A DNA stretch of 64,000 nucleotides from Owenia fusiformis (taxonomy: Eukaryota; Annelida; Polychaeta; Sabellida; Oweniidae). Below are positions 23,501 to 34,648 of this stretch, piece after piece. A program made the position numbers and the translations under genes. The stretch's first letter is position 1. Each line of letters starts with the position of its first letter. The stretch spans positions 10,002,432 to 10,066,431 of the forward strand of contig CAIIXF020000012.1 in assembly GCA_903813345.2 (NCBI GenBank), read 5' to 3'. The notes beneath the pieces were generated by a model. The model was given only the letters and a program-made list of their open reading frames with translations, searched no databases and was not told the DNA's origin.

Positions 23501-26237
23501 TACATATTCCTCACTTACTGAGAATAGAACCTGCATCACCACTCTTCCCTTTGGCCACATTAATTACCAACTTTGCCAGATCTCCTACATTTGAGCACAA
23601 TTAGTTGAATATACATATTCCTCACTTACTCAGAATAGAACCTGCATCACCACTCTTCCCTTTGGCCACATTAATTACCAACTTTGCCAGATCTCTTACA
23701 TTTGACCACAGCCCTTGAGCAGCAGATTCTGGGTATGTGTTCCAGTTTCCTAAGTAAAAATGTTCAATGATATATTAGTTCTTCAATGAAGTTAGTTGAG
23801 TCTACTATTTTGTAAGTATGTAAACTTAGGAGGAGTTCTATTTCATTTGTTCTTTCTTTATGTATAAAACTTGGTGTTCCTATTATCACGAGGCTTCATG
23901 TAAGACATATCATGATAATTGGTTAATAAACATTTCACCACACCATCAAAATGTTGATGTAGTCATCAGTGTTTATGTTTCTGTCTATAAAGTGCATAAT
24001 GGCTAAAAAAATCCTCGAATATCTTCCGCTACAATTTCCCATCAGAAAAAAAAGAAATTAAAAAAAAAGAATTTGCCATTGCAAATATGATAGTTTGAAA
24101 TCGTGTACATTGACTTCACAATACTACAATATTTATCATACATGTTCCAAAAGATAAAGGTGTTTGAACTTTAAACCCTATTTTCTCAAAACCACAAAAA
24201 ATCCACTTGGGAAACACTGGTTCTCATGCGACGATATGTATTTTGAATAGTGATGCAAGCTTGAAACCCTATCGGAAATTATGTGCTTCAATTCTTTCAC
24301 GATTACATGAGAATGGATACGTATATTTTCTGCAAAACGTAACCAGTCTCTCAAGCGTATCGACTATTAGCAATTATGATTTAGTGCATTTCCTCTTAGA
24401 ATATGTCTAGAACAGTGGAAATTACATGTTTTAAAGTATACCTGGAATCGCACTTTCTTCTGAGCTGTTGCAGTGATGGCCAAATGCAATACCATCAATG
24501 TCGGTGTAGTCCCTAATGGCAAAGCTACTCGATGACATATTAGCCTTGTCAAGTACCTTAACACCAAATAAGAGAAATTATGTCTGCACCATTAATCTAG
24601 TGGCAAATCTACTAGATAAGCCTATACTTTATCAATGACTAATGACAATAGCTCTATTTCCGGAGTTGGAAACTGCTTTTATAAAAAACATATCAATATA
24701 GCTCACCAATTGTTGGACAATTGTCCTGAATGATTGACCTGTGACATCTTCGAGCACTTGTTGCAGGGCTGCAAATCCTCCTGATGAGTAATCCTCCTGT
24801 GTACCAGGGGTAAAGGGACCATTGAATATAATATCGAGAAGATCCTCTATCAGTTCCACTTTAGGGTTATTGGCTGGACCTGACTTAGACAACGTCTGTT
24901 GTAAGGTTGGGAGAGCCTGTCCCCGTGTATATCCATCGAATTTGTCAACAGTAACAGCCCCACTGTGACTGAGTAGATGTTTTAGTTTCACTCTGTTGTC
25001 TTGCCTTCTTTTATAAGACATCTATTAAAATACAATAAATGCATACAAACGTTTTAGTACATGCACATATATGATTTGATATGTTGCATTGTTGTAGTGG
25101 CTAAATAATGTATTTTACCTTCCAGTTCGAAGTTAAGTAATCATTGATATTAGTCTCAAGATTTAGTGTTCCGTTTTCCACATATTTGAGAGCTGTGAGT
25201 GCACTAAGGAAACTGCTAATGGTACCCGCTTGGTAGATGATGTCTGCTGTAGCTGGTTCGCCTAAAACAATATAAAATTGGATAATCGAAAAGTTTTATT
25301 TGAATAAAATTCAAAAAAAAATATCAAAATAAAGGCTGTTCTATACATGTATTCCCTACCGAGTTTATGGAAACCAGTTGTGATTTTCTGTGGTACTTTT
25401 TCCGGAGCAGTAATGCAAGCTCGTTCTTGAAAAACAAGACAAGATTCCATTTCTTTACTACGACATACAATTATCAAATATTTTAAATACCATTTTGAGC
25501 TTCTCCATAGCCATCCGCCCATTCCACCTGGTAGTTGTTAATCACAGCTACAGAAATACCTACAAAATGGAGTGCTATTATGACAACAACATCATGATCA
25601 TTAAAATATGAGGAATTCTTATAACTTTGATGTGTTTCATTTCCGCAAATATACGTTCATACCTGGTACAAACCAGTGTTCCATACGTTCAGCAAGTGAT
25701 TTAGTCTCATTCTCTCTTTCTGTTCCTACGAAATGCTCAAATGGAATCAGATTATCCTCAACTGCTTCCTTCAATGACTGTCCTTAAATGAACAAAAAGC
25801 ATGACATGACCCTATTAAGGATGACTTTCGGTATTGCAAATTGTTGTTGAAAACGTCACCAAATCACCATAATTGAGAAGATAGTTTTAATAAAGCTACA
25901 CAGTGCCATTGGAGATCTTGTCGGTTTATCAAAAAAATAAAAAATATCAAAGTGTGAACTTATTTTTCTTCTTGTATGGATATGGGTTAAACGATTTTAA
26001 ACGTTGATCAGGGCTACATGAAGTTTTCGTTACATGAATACGCGGAGGCGTAATGTGTGTCATATGAATGATTAATATAAGAATTGGCATTTGTTTGAAA
26101 TAATACAACAATGGTCATTCTGGTTATATAGTTGTCTCTGAGCTAATAATAAAACCATCAAGATTAGCCTAGACATAAATATTCTTACCTGATACTGACA
26201 ACGTCAATATGATAAGTTTCATGAAGTTCATCATCAT
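20589..26237 (-). CDS. Gigasin-6-like secreted beta-lactamase-fold protein (10 exons; frameshift in last exon)
   Basis: Exons on the minus strand, all with GT-AG borders and agreeing phases: 26237-26189 (signal peptide), 25782-25663, 25559-25491, 25261-25119, 25021-24707, 24556-24442, 23749-23630, 21913-21595, 21352-21158, 21002-20589. The product is about 620 residues. Family marks: 'GISVAVI.NYQVEWADGYG' in exon 3, 'KHLLSHSG' in exon 5, 'YSSGGFAALQQVLEDVTG' in exon 5, 'AAQGLWSNVRDLAKLV' in exon 7, and 'FFNTGYSEGY' in exon 8. These match serine beta-lactamase/LACTB-type proteins and the mollusc gigasin-6 group. The three catalytic motifs look degenerate: GTISS where S-x-x-K is expected, YSS for Y-x-N, and NTG for H/K-T-G, so it is probably a non-enzymatic secreted protein. 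The C-terminal region (exons 9-10) is Cys-containing and ends with an EF-hand-like 'DYNCNGVIENDE'. Exon 10 needs one missing base near 20856-20880 to stay in frame: either a pseudogenizing change or a sequence error. Confidence 0.8.
22290..23706. repeat. Tandem array of partial exon 7 copies (~118-bp unit, 12 extra copies)
   Basis: Twelve units lie head to tail between exon 8 and the genuine exon 7 (23630-23749), spaced about 110-121 bp. Each unit contains, on the minus strand, the 3' two-thirds of exon 7 (encoding RDLAKLVINVAKGKSGDAGS), the GTAAGTGAGG donor, and about 40 bp of intron. Units fall into two alternating subtypes: 'ctgagaatag...catcacc' and 'cttagaatag...catcgcc'. The 5' third of exon 7 and its acceptor are present only once. 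Most copies keep the reading frame open. Confidence 0.9.
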
Positions 26238-26443
26238 AGTAGGCTACACGAATCGGTATTGAGATATCTTGCTTGTTTAGAAATAGGTGAGCGTCAATTG
26301 AAATTTGTGAGCTTGGGGTCAACTCGCTACAAAAGATGAACATGCTCTGAAAAAAAACCTGCTTTGTCAATTCTTGTTAGGCCATTTCGTAAGACAAGAC
26401 CGTATAAGTTATGTTTCGTTTCCTGTTTAAATTCTACGTTTGA

Positions 26444-26458
26444 GTTTTATATAAATAG
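26444..26458 (-). promoter_or_regulatory. Candidate TATA box of the gigasin-6-like gene
   Basis: The minus strand reads TATTTATATAAAAC about 210 bp upstream of the first ATG (three consecutive in-frame ATGs, 26237-26229). Motif and direction fit a core promoter; a leader intron or a different start cannot be excluded. Confidence 0.3.
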
Positions 26459-26459
26459 G

Positions 26460-28959
26460 TATTTATAACCTTGGATGTTGACATGTGTGTTCATTCATCG
26501 TGTATCGACTCAAAATATAACTAAAATGCTTAGGTCAACAATGAGTTTCAAGTTGTTTTTAATCAAGTATATTGTCTGTTACTCCTCTTGGACCTAGATA
26601 AGACACTTTTCTTCATTAAGCTGGTTGTAATATGAGTTGACATAACATTCTATTGAGTGTGATTATTTCAATTATCTTTTAGGGGTTGGGGTGAATTGTC
26701 CGTGAATAGAATGAAATATTTGCTTTATTGCAATTTTCTAGACATTTTGACATATTTTTTATTCCTTTTTATTCATAAAAAACATTTGAAAGCAATTACA
26801 TTTACATATACTGTTCAATATTAATAATCATCACACACCTAGAATATGAAATAATTAAATGGAAAAAGTGGAAATGCTTTATTCTATAGATTAATCAGTC
26901 ATCGTGCATTAAAAAGAAAATTGGATGTATTTCAGGATACTTTTCCCCTATATTCTAACAATATTTTAACATTGAGAATTGGATGGTTCAATAGAAATAC
27001 AAAAAACAGATCAACTGAACATCTCTTACTTAACTGTTACAGATATGAACATTATGTTGAACCACAACGTAAGAGCTGAATCTCTGAATTGGAGTCTCGA
27101 AAATATATAATTTTTAAGTCCTCCATAAATTTAAAAACCAGACTGTTGATTTAATTCAAGATGGTGTCTTGAATAAGAGGGAGTAGTTTCTACAAGTGAA
27201 GTCCTGATATCGTGGGAGTATGCAGCCACGAGGGAGACAAGGCAACTGCCCCATCTATTTATAATATAACTTTGATATGTTTTGCACTGGAACATACACA
27301 CATGTTTAGAACATCTAAAAGTTGAGTCCTAATATCATGAGAGTGTTAGATACCAGCCAGTGGAGGCAACTGTTTTTATCAATTTGTCACTTATACTATG
27401 ACAGTTTTGGACATTTACAAGTAAATTAAAGTCATGATATGATGAATATATTTAAAATGCAAATATTAAGTATAACTGGTCAAAGATATGCTATGCCGAG
27501 AGAACGATACAATTTTAATTTATTCAAATATACTGTTGTCCATACCGCAATTAAGAATATATAATTAATTTTTATGATACTAAATAAATATAACTAGTTT
27601 CGAAAATGATATTCTGGTAAAACATTAATATTAGTTTAAATAGAACTACATTTACTATTTATTGTTGGTTTATGTGCAAATAATAATCCAAGAAACCGCC
27701 TAGGCACACCTGATTTAATTACCATATTTAATTCTGGCAATTGCTTTAAGGTTTGAACAGGTGCGTAGCAAACGGAATTGAGGTAAATTCTGTCCTTGTT
27801 CTGCTACAAAACAACAAAAGTAAAAAGATGGAAACTCGAATATTAATTGCAATTTATTATTTTGAACCAATGGCAAAATATTATTCTTATTTCTTCCGGA
27901 ATTGTTATTCGACTTCGTCTTTTCTGGTACCCCGAAACCATCTCTGGGCCCTTGTATGTCATCCCATGTTTATTACAAGTTTTGGTTTGGCACGTATTCG
28001 TATTCAACGACCATGGACCAGTGTGAAAATATATTTAAGTTTGAATATTTCATCAAGACTTACATCTATTTTTATTATCTATAAAGAAACCCCCTAGATA
28101 AACATTATTTCAGCTGATATTCATTTTGAAACATGGTGGATCTTAAAAATATATAAGTGGATTTCCCCTTTTTTAAGCTTTGAACTGAATTTACACTAGT
28201 TTCTTAATGCTGATAGTGATAGTTTGTCCATACATTTTAAGAAAATGGGTATGTCAAAGAAGATGTTAAGCCAAATGTTGCCTTGATAGTACATTAAAAG
28301 TAAACTTTTTCTTATTTCTCTCTACAGGCCTTGTCGCCCCTTTAACAAACTAAGTCGAAAGGTAACTTATTTTCAATATTTGACAAGACGGTAATCTCCC
28401 ATCTCGATACGGCGCGCCATCTATACTTCATATGCCCATTTGCATTCCTCAGTCAAGCCACGAATCTCTTTCACATTTGATCAATGTAAAAGTTGAAAAA
28501 ATGAAATTTTAGATTGAGATATAAATGCATATACCATTAGCCATGGGGCTTAAGAAGCATTTCTCAAAATATTTTTATTACCCTTTAAACAATTACTTGA
28601 TTGTGCATCAAAACGTAAATATACTCTTAAATTGCTGGTGTCGATGATGGTGCATACATAGGCCTACATTGATTCATGTTTCAAAATGAATTTTGAGTTT
28701 AAAGATAAACTAATGTATTAAGTTTGAATTATTTAATCACATGAACAAAAATAAATTGCAATAGTTGTTGTTTATCTTAACAAGAGAATTTTATTAAGAT
28801 AATCATTGAAATACATTGTTTTGAGTTTCCCTAAAGATAATTAATTTCAAGATTTTGTTCTCTAAGCTAAATAATATGCCAAGTCAATTCCTCGATCGAC
28901 AAAATGAATGTACAAATTAGACACACATGTCTTCTTACATCAAAATACAACATTGTTAC
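26460..28959. other. Gene-free region with LINE-like relics
   Basis: No intact gene. Apart from the LINE fragment at 26880-27070 there are two related stretches, about 27180-27255 and 27310-27375, each with 'agtcctgatatcgtgggagt'-like sequence followed by 'ggcaactg'. They look like 3' tails of repeats. The 114-codon frame at 27753-28097 shows no domain. Confidence 0.45.
26880..27075 (+). mobile_element. Relic of a non-LTR retrotransposon C-terminus
   Basis: In one plus-strand frame the sequence reads LTLRIGWFNRN, then STEHLLLNCYRYEHYV, before a stop. This resembles the C-terminal end of LINE polymerases (a T/S-E-H-x-L-L-x-C segment). The fragment is short and lacks the usual upstream cysteine pair, so it is an old remnant. 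Family not assignable. Confidence 0.35.
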
Positions 28960-29887
28960 GAATAGGTCAATCACTCCTCCTTGTGATATTAAGTGTTATT
29001 TAACAGTGTCGCTGATGGTCGCTTAGGTTTTTAAACAATAACGTTTACATAATTTACACATTTAAGGTCGTCTTTTATTGCAATTAAAGCATGTAAATAT
29101 TTCTCCAATGAGTATCCCCTTTACACGAGAACATTTTGAGCACTTGATCGATTCGAACTGCGATTGTAAATACGAATAATAGTTGACACCAGATGCCTCG
29201 CAAATATTTACAGTGTCTGTTCTTTATATCGGGCCTTTCCTTTTCTTCGCGGAAACAATTGTGTCTGAAGACTTTGAACTTGTAGACGGGGTTACTAAAG
29301 GCCGACGCTTCAATGTGGTTGAAAGAGTGGAAACGTCGGAGGGCGTCGATGCTTTACTTGACGTACTGGGTGTCGGGTGTGCTCGTCGTGTGGTCCGTTT
29401 TGGTTTTAAAGATGGTTGCTCGGTGACCACCTTAGCTGCCTGCTGGTTCTTCCTAACGGTTATAAGGTTGTTCTTTTGCCAACCACAGGGTGAGGATGAC
29501 GTAGCACGATAATTCTCGCGTTTCAACAATATTATCGGAAACCCCTCTCACAGCATTGATTCGAAAGGTACCTGGTACTGGTTTAAGTCCAGTCGCCCTA
29601 TCTTCAATGTTTTAATAATGCGTTCTGGGATTTCTTGGATTTTCATTTGTGTCCTGGCAGTTTCACTTTGAGACTCTGAGCGTTCCCTTCAGTCTGGCGT
29701 GTTTTGATTGTTTCTCTATACACTTGGCCCTGTATTCCCGGGATGCCTTGTTGTTCTTTTCTCTGATCCGTTGAAGAGCTTCAGCAGACAGGTTATTTCT
29801 CGGTGTATACGATGCTCGCTGTCGCAATCGTTCTTGCTCTAAGTAGCCTTTGTTATCTTTCTTTTTCTTTCTCTCCCTGTACTGTAG
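28960..29887 (-). pseudogene. Decayed Lys/Arg-rich ORF, 3' part, split by the retrotransposon
   Basis: From 29887 down to 29663 the minus strand encodes a charged segment (YRERKKKKDNKGYLEQERLR, then ALQRIREKNNKASREYRAKC). It joins in frame with a start at 36138 on the far side of the retrotransposon. Further on the frame must shift at least twice: one frame holds ERSESQSETARTQ, another a Ser/Thr/Pro/Lys-rich segment at 29529-29224, and another a C-x2-C...C-x2-C zinc-ribbon-like stretch (IKCSKC...TCFNCNKRR) near 29150-29060. The basic repeat-like N-terminus resembles multi-copy ORFs found in many invertebrate genomes. The product and function are unknown. Confidence 0.4.
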
Positions 29888-29889
29888 TG

Positions 29890-30074
29890 TGTGGTGTTAT
29901 ATACTTAACACTAGACTAACAGTTTATAAGATTATCAAGACTTTATTGCTGGATAAAACTTAGGACCGCATGGCTTCTACATCCGGGCACTAGACAGCCC
30001 AATCTGATGACGTCACACATTAAGGTGGACGATGAGTTAACAATTAAGGTGTACCAGAGTGTACTAACACTACA
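29890..30074 (-). repeat. 3' LTR of the Steamer-like element
   Basis: 185 bp, contains 'gatgacgtcacac' (a CRE-like palindrome) and 'agtttataagatta'. It matches the other LTR base for base across all 185 positions that I compared. Confidence 0.9.
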
Positions 30075-30375
30075 TCCCCCTTTCGAGATGCTTAACAGAA
30101 TCTTTACAGAATACATGAAATGATATTGTATCTTTAATAAGGCAATAAAGAAGTGTTCCTTTAAATGTTACACCTTAATACAACTAAATACATGTTGCAA
30201 TGTCTCTAACATGTCATACAGTTTTACATAAATGTTTATATCAAATGTTTTGACAAATAAAAGGTTTGCATCATTATAAACATGCTTCATCTGAGATCAA
30301 CTATAGAAACCATAGAAACATATACAATACAGCTAGAATGTTAATAAAGTCTAAAATGCATAACATTGTTTCATG

Positions 30376-33300
30376 TTACAAATCAAGTCTATCTACTGGC
30401 TTGCTTAGTCTGCCTGACCTAGTAACAACATGTCGTCTCTCTGGAGACTTTTGCTTTGCTGCAGGTATTGATATCTGTACCTTAGTTTCATGATCTATTT
30501 TTGATTCACAAGTAGCATTTGGTTGTACCTTGTTATCATTATGACTTGTTTGTGATTCTAATGGATCATAAGTGTTTTCTAATTCAACTTCATGTTCCTC
30601 ACAAGGTATCACCATGCTCCTGTTTCTTCGATAACTGTTACTGTTCGTTTCTATATTATATGATCTGGTTTTGACTGCTTCAGTGACCTGACCATGTTTC
30701 ATTTTGTCTTTGATATATACCACTTGACCTTTCTGAAGCTCAGGGAGAAGTTGGGTTCTATGCCTTTTGTTATAGTCAACAGACATCTTAAGTCTCTGAG
30801 ATCCCTCCCTTTCTCTGAGATTCTGTTTATTGTATAATTTAGGTTCAAGTTTACTTGATGCCATTGGTACTGTAGTTCTGATACGTCGCCCAAAGAGTAA
30901 TTCACTTGGACTAAGTCCATATGCCAAAGGAGTAGCTCTATATTCCATCAGAGCGAGATACGGATCTTCTGCTTTCTTAAGCAGTGATTTTACAGTCTGG
31001 ACTGATCTCTCAATTTCACCATTACTCTTTGGGTACATTGGTGAACTAGTGACATGATTAAAACCATATTCCTCAGAAAACTGTTTGAACTCCAATGATG
31101 CATAATTTGGTCCATTGTCTGATCTCAAAGTTTCTGGAATGCCATGGCGACTAAAGATTGATTTCATACTTGTAATTGTGTCTTTAGATCGATATCGGTC
31201 TAGCTTAGCCAGCTCCACATATCGAGAGAAATAATCTATCAAAAGTATGTATGTGTGATTGCACCTATAGAACAAATCAGTGCCTACCAATTGCCATGGT
31301 CTATCAGGAAACTTTGTAGGGATCATTGGTTCAACAGGACTTGGCTTTACATGGGAACATATTGTACATCTATGAACAACATCGGCTAGCTGAGTGCTAA
31401 GGCCTGGCCACCACATTGATTGTTGAGCTCTAGCTCTGCATTTAACTATCCCTTGGTGACCCTTATGTAACTTTTCCAACATTTCAATTCTAAGAGTGCT
31501 TGGCATAACAATTCTAGACCCTCTAAGAAGAATGCCTTCATCTGCAGGACATGAAAATTCAGATTTGAATGGATAGTAAGCTTTAAGTGCAGATGAGAGT
31601 CTGGATTTGTCTGGCCAACCATTATTGACATATTCAATGATTTTCTGACAAATAACATCACCATCCTGCTCATTTTTGATTCTCATGAGACCAACATCAG
31701 TAGCAGGAATTGTTTTCATGACTGTTTTAACATACAAATCAGTTTCTTTTGCAAACTTAGATTCTCCTACTTCAGGAAGGGGTGCGCGGGAGAGTGCATC
31801 GGCTACTATCAAATCTTTCCCGGCAACATGTGAAATCGAGTAGTTGAATCTGCTCATCCGGAGCTTGAATCGCTGAATCCGGGGCGGTAATTCACTGAGA
31901 GTCTTGGTACCTAGCAATGGCACTAATGGTTTGTGATCTGTTTCAATCTCAAATTTTAATCCAATCAGATACTCTGAAAAGCGTTCGCATGTCCACGTCA
32001 AAGCAAGCGCTTCTTTTTCAATTTGCGCGTAGCGCATTTCTGCTTCACTTAAAGATCTAGAAGCAAATGACACCGGCCGCCATTCTTTATCTGACTGTAA
32101 TTGCCATAAACAGCCCCCTAGACCATAACTGGATGAATCCGCTGAAACTCGCGTATCTAAATTTGGGTCGTAGAGTGCTAGGACTGGAGTCGATTTTACC
32201 TCGCGTTTAATTTCATCAAAAGAACGCTGGTGATTTGCTGTCCATAAAAATTCAGTACCTTTACATAAAAGTTCACGAAGCGGCTGACTTAGAACAGCAA
32301 TTTTCTGTGTAAATTTGCTCAACTGGTTAACCATTCCGAGAAAACGGCGGACACCACTGACATCCTTTGGACAAGGCATATCAGTAACCGCTCGGACTTT
32401 GGACGGATCTGCGGAAACTCCATTTTGACCAATCACAACTCCGACGAATTTGAGCTCAGTTTTCCCAAAATCACACTTCTCTTTGTTGAGAGTGATTCCC
32501 GCCACTTCAAGTTTTTTCAACACTTTGTGTAAACGCGAGTCGTGCTCGGCTTTAGTTTTCCCGTGAACAACAATATCGTCCATGAAACATTGAACTCCCT
32601 CAGAATCATCTAATATCTGGGAAACACGCTTCTGAAAATGCTCGGGCATTGATGCGATACCAAACGGGCAACGTTTAAATGCGTATCTGCCAAACGGGGT
32701 TATGAACGTTGTCAACAACTGTGACTGGGTGGACAATGGAATTTGGTAGAAACCAGAATTTGCGTCAAGCTTACTGAAATATTTTGCCCCTGCCAAATTG
32801 CCTAAAACTTGTTCAGTTGAAGGTAAAATATATTTCTCAGTTTTTACATGTTTGTTCAGTTTAGTATAGTCAACGCATATTCTTACATCCTCTTTCCCCC
32901 GTTTTAACACAGGGACCATGGGACTACACCAATCTGTAGGCGTATCTACTTTAAATATGATATCATCATCCTCCATTTTCTGGAGTTTACTTTTACACAG
33001 AGAATACAATGGTATCGGTAGACGTCTAGGTGAATTTACAGCATAAGGTGTAGCATCAGCATCAAGAACTATAGTATACTCTGTCTCAATTTTTCCGAGA
33101 CCTTGAAAAAGTTTCGGATGCTTCCGCTCAACTTCAATGCTGTTTACAACCTTGATAACATTTAAACTTTCAATAGCAGGTCTACCTAACAATGCACATT
33201 TGAGATTTTTGGCTACATAAATGTCTTGGGTTGAACACTGAGAATGAGATTCTACTTCTGTAGTAAATTTACCCAAAATATCAATGGCAGTGCCACTAGC

Positions 33301-34353
33301 ACCATACACTGGCACTGTAGATTCTTGCAAATCAACATTGCATGAAGATTGTAGACATTTGAAGGTTTTCTCTGGTATCACTGTGATGTCAGCTCCCGTA
33401 TCAATCGAGAATAACACTGGCGAGCCACTGACACTAAGATTAATATCATATTTGGCACTGGAAGTACCATCACAATCAACTTTACCAATAAAAGCATAAT
33501 CATCACTTTCTGAATCACTAGAATCATCATTATAATACACTTGATTCACATTTCTGCTGCGACACATCTTCGAGTAATGTCCTCTGCGGCTACATTTTGA
33601 ACAGGTACGAGTATATGCCGGACATTTGTCCTTGGGGTGGGGTTGGGCACCACACCTGAAACACTCAGTCATTTTATTCTTGGATCTAGTTTTACCATCA
33701 CTGGAACCATTGGATTTAGTTTTGCCATCACTGGAACCATACAGTTTTGGTTTACTCTGACGGCTTGAAGAATCCTGTTTACGATGCTCGTTACGATGGA
33801 CTACTTGTACAAGATTACCTTGAAGTGATTTATTCTGAAGTTTTACCTTCTCAGATTGACGGACCATTGTCATGGCCTTGACGAGGGTAAGTTTGTCGTC
33901 ACACTGAAGTTTTTCAGATAAGCGTTTGTCAGTAATGCCAACAACAATACGATCACGGATCAATTCCTCCCGGAGGCCAGCATAGTTACAATGTTCACTT
34001 AGTGTGTGTAGGGCAGTAATAAATGTCTCACTTGCTTCGCCATCCTGCTGGAAGCGCTGGTTAAATTTAGCTCTCTCATATATAACGTTAATGTGAGCAT
34101 TAAAAAAGCTATCAAACTTTTGGCGAATGGTACTATATTTTGAATTGTCCTCACCTTCTTCATACACAAAAGTTGACGAAATTTCCTCCGCTTTTGGACC
34201 CATACAATATATAAGCGTGTCAATTTTGACAGAGTCCACATCCTCAGAAACTTTCGAAGCAGTCAGATAGCGATCAAATCGCTTACTCCACAGCTCCCAT
34301 TCTTCCGATTTGAAGGAAAATGTTGAAGGAGGTGTCATTTGAAACGATGCCAT
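30376..34353 (-). CDS. gag-pol: Gag-Pol polyprotein of the Steamer-like retrotransposon
   Basis: Single frame. I start it at the ATG at 34353 (MASFQMTPPSTF); an upstream in-frame ATG at 34431 would add a spurious hydrophobic leader. Residue numbers count from 34431. Domains: Gag to about 230; two zinc knuckles near 257-292 (CFRCGAQPHPKDKC, then CSKCSRRGHYSKMC); aspartic protease near 344 (SIDTGADITVIPE); reverse transcriptase with FMDD near 617; RNase H with ADSSS near 764 and DALSRAP; integrase with an HHCC zinc site near 990 (HKGHQG...CTIC) and the D,D-35-E core (GTDLF, SDNGPNY, NGEIE). No stop or frameshift interrupts it. There is no separate env. It makes the virus-like particle, copies the RNA and inserts the DNA copy. 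Confidence 0.95.
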   Translation of the reverse strand: MASFQMTPPSTFSFKSEEWELWSKRFDRYLTASKVSEDVDSVKIDTLIYCMGPKAEEISSTFVYEEGEDNSKYSTIRQKFDSFFNAHINVIYERAKFNQRFQQDGEASETFITALHTLSEHCNYAGLREELIRDRIVVGITDKRLSEKLQCDDKLTLVKAMTMVRQSEKVKLQNKSLQGNLVQVVHRNEHRKQDSSSRQSKPKLYGSSDGKTKSNGSSDGKTRSKNKMTECFRCGAQPHPKDKCPAYTRTCSKCSRRGHYSKMCRSRNVNQVYYNDDSSDSESDDYAFIGKVDCDGTSSAKYDINLSVSGSPVLFSIDTGADITVIPEKTFKCLQSSCNVDLQESTVPVYGASGTAIDILGKFTTEVESHSQCSTQDIYVAKNLKCALLGRPAIESLNVIKVVNSIEVERKHPKLFQGLGKIETEYTIVLDADATPYAVNSPRRLPIPLYSLCKSKLQKMEDDDIIFKVDTPTDWCSPMVPVLKRGKEDVRICVDYTKLNKHVKTEKYILPSTEQVLGNLAGAKYFSKLDANSGFYQIPLSTQSQLLTTFITPFGRYAFKRCPFGIASMPEHFQKRVSQILDDSEGVQCFMDDIVVHGKTKAEHDSRLHKVLKKLEVAGITLNKEKCDFGKTELKFVGVVIGQNGVSADPSKVRAVTDMPCPKDVSGVRRFLGMVNQLSKFTQKIAVLSQPLRELLCKGTEFLWTANHQRSFDEIKREVKSTPVLALYDPNLDTRVSADSSSYGLGGCLWQLQSDKEWRPVSFASRSLSEAEMRYAQIEKEALALTWTCERFSEYLIGLKFEIETDHKPLVPLLGTKTLSELPPRIQRFKLRMSRFNYSISHVAGKDLIVADALSRAPLPEVGESKFAKETDLYVKTVMKTIPATDVGLMRIKNEQDGDVICQKIIEYVNNGWPDKSRLSSALKAYYPFKSEFSCPADEGILLRGSRIVMPSTLRIEMLEKLHKGHQGIVKCRARAQQSMWWPGLSTQLADVVHRCTICSHVKPSPVEPMIPTKFPDRPWQLVGTDLFYRCNHTYILLIDYFSRYVELAKLDRYRSKDTITSMKSIFSRHGIPETLRSDNGPNYASLEFKQFSEEYGFNHVTSSPMYPKSNGEIERSVQTVKSLLKKAEDPYLALMEYRATPLAYGLSPSELLFGRRIRTTVPMASSKLEPKLYNKQNLREREGSQRLKMSVDYNKRHRTQLLPELQKGQVVYIKDKMKHGQVTEAVKTRSYNIETNSNSYRRNRSMVIPCEEHEVELENTYDPLESQTSHNDNKVQPNATCESKIDHETKVQISIPAAKQKSPERRHVVTRSGRLSKPVDRLDL

Positions 34354-34648
34354 AATGACCAGCAGCAAGTGGAATACAATAACACAGTACAGGATACAAA
34401 GTTTCGAAGTATAAATCCAATTAGGTAGCATGTATATATATATATATACAGTGTCAATACAGCAGAATATACACGGTAGATAAGTTTATAACGAATGTAG
34501 AGCGACAAATGTTCAGCAATTTATAAAGTTTGTAAATTTCGTCCACGGAACTCAACTTCCGGTTCCCATGAGATCCAATTTTGAACGATGTACTGGTCCA
34601 AATATTGCAAACGGCTCGGATTCTGTATCTCAAGTCGATCTGACACCA

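Noticed and set aside
22290-23706. Regular ~118-bp direct repeats, superficially like a CRISPR array or satellite
   Set aside because: Units have no unique spacers and contain exon coding sequence plus a splice donor; they are exon-border duplications in a eukaryotic gene.
27753-28097. 114-codon plus-strand frame
   Set aside because: No domain, no compositional coding signal, no splice partner; it lies in AT-rich DNA next to repeats.
30266-33499. Several plus-strand frames over the retrotransposon
   Set aside because: They are antisense shadows of the intact gag-pol frame.
34354-34431. Hydrophobic N-terminal extension of Gag as a signal or membrane segment
   Set aside because: The stretch precedes the likely ATG at 34353 and is part of the untranslated leader; Gag starting MASFQM is more typical.
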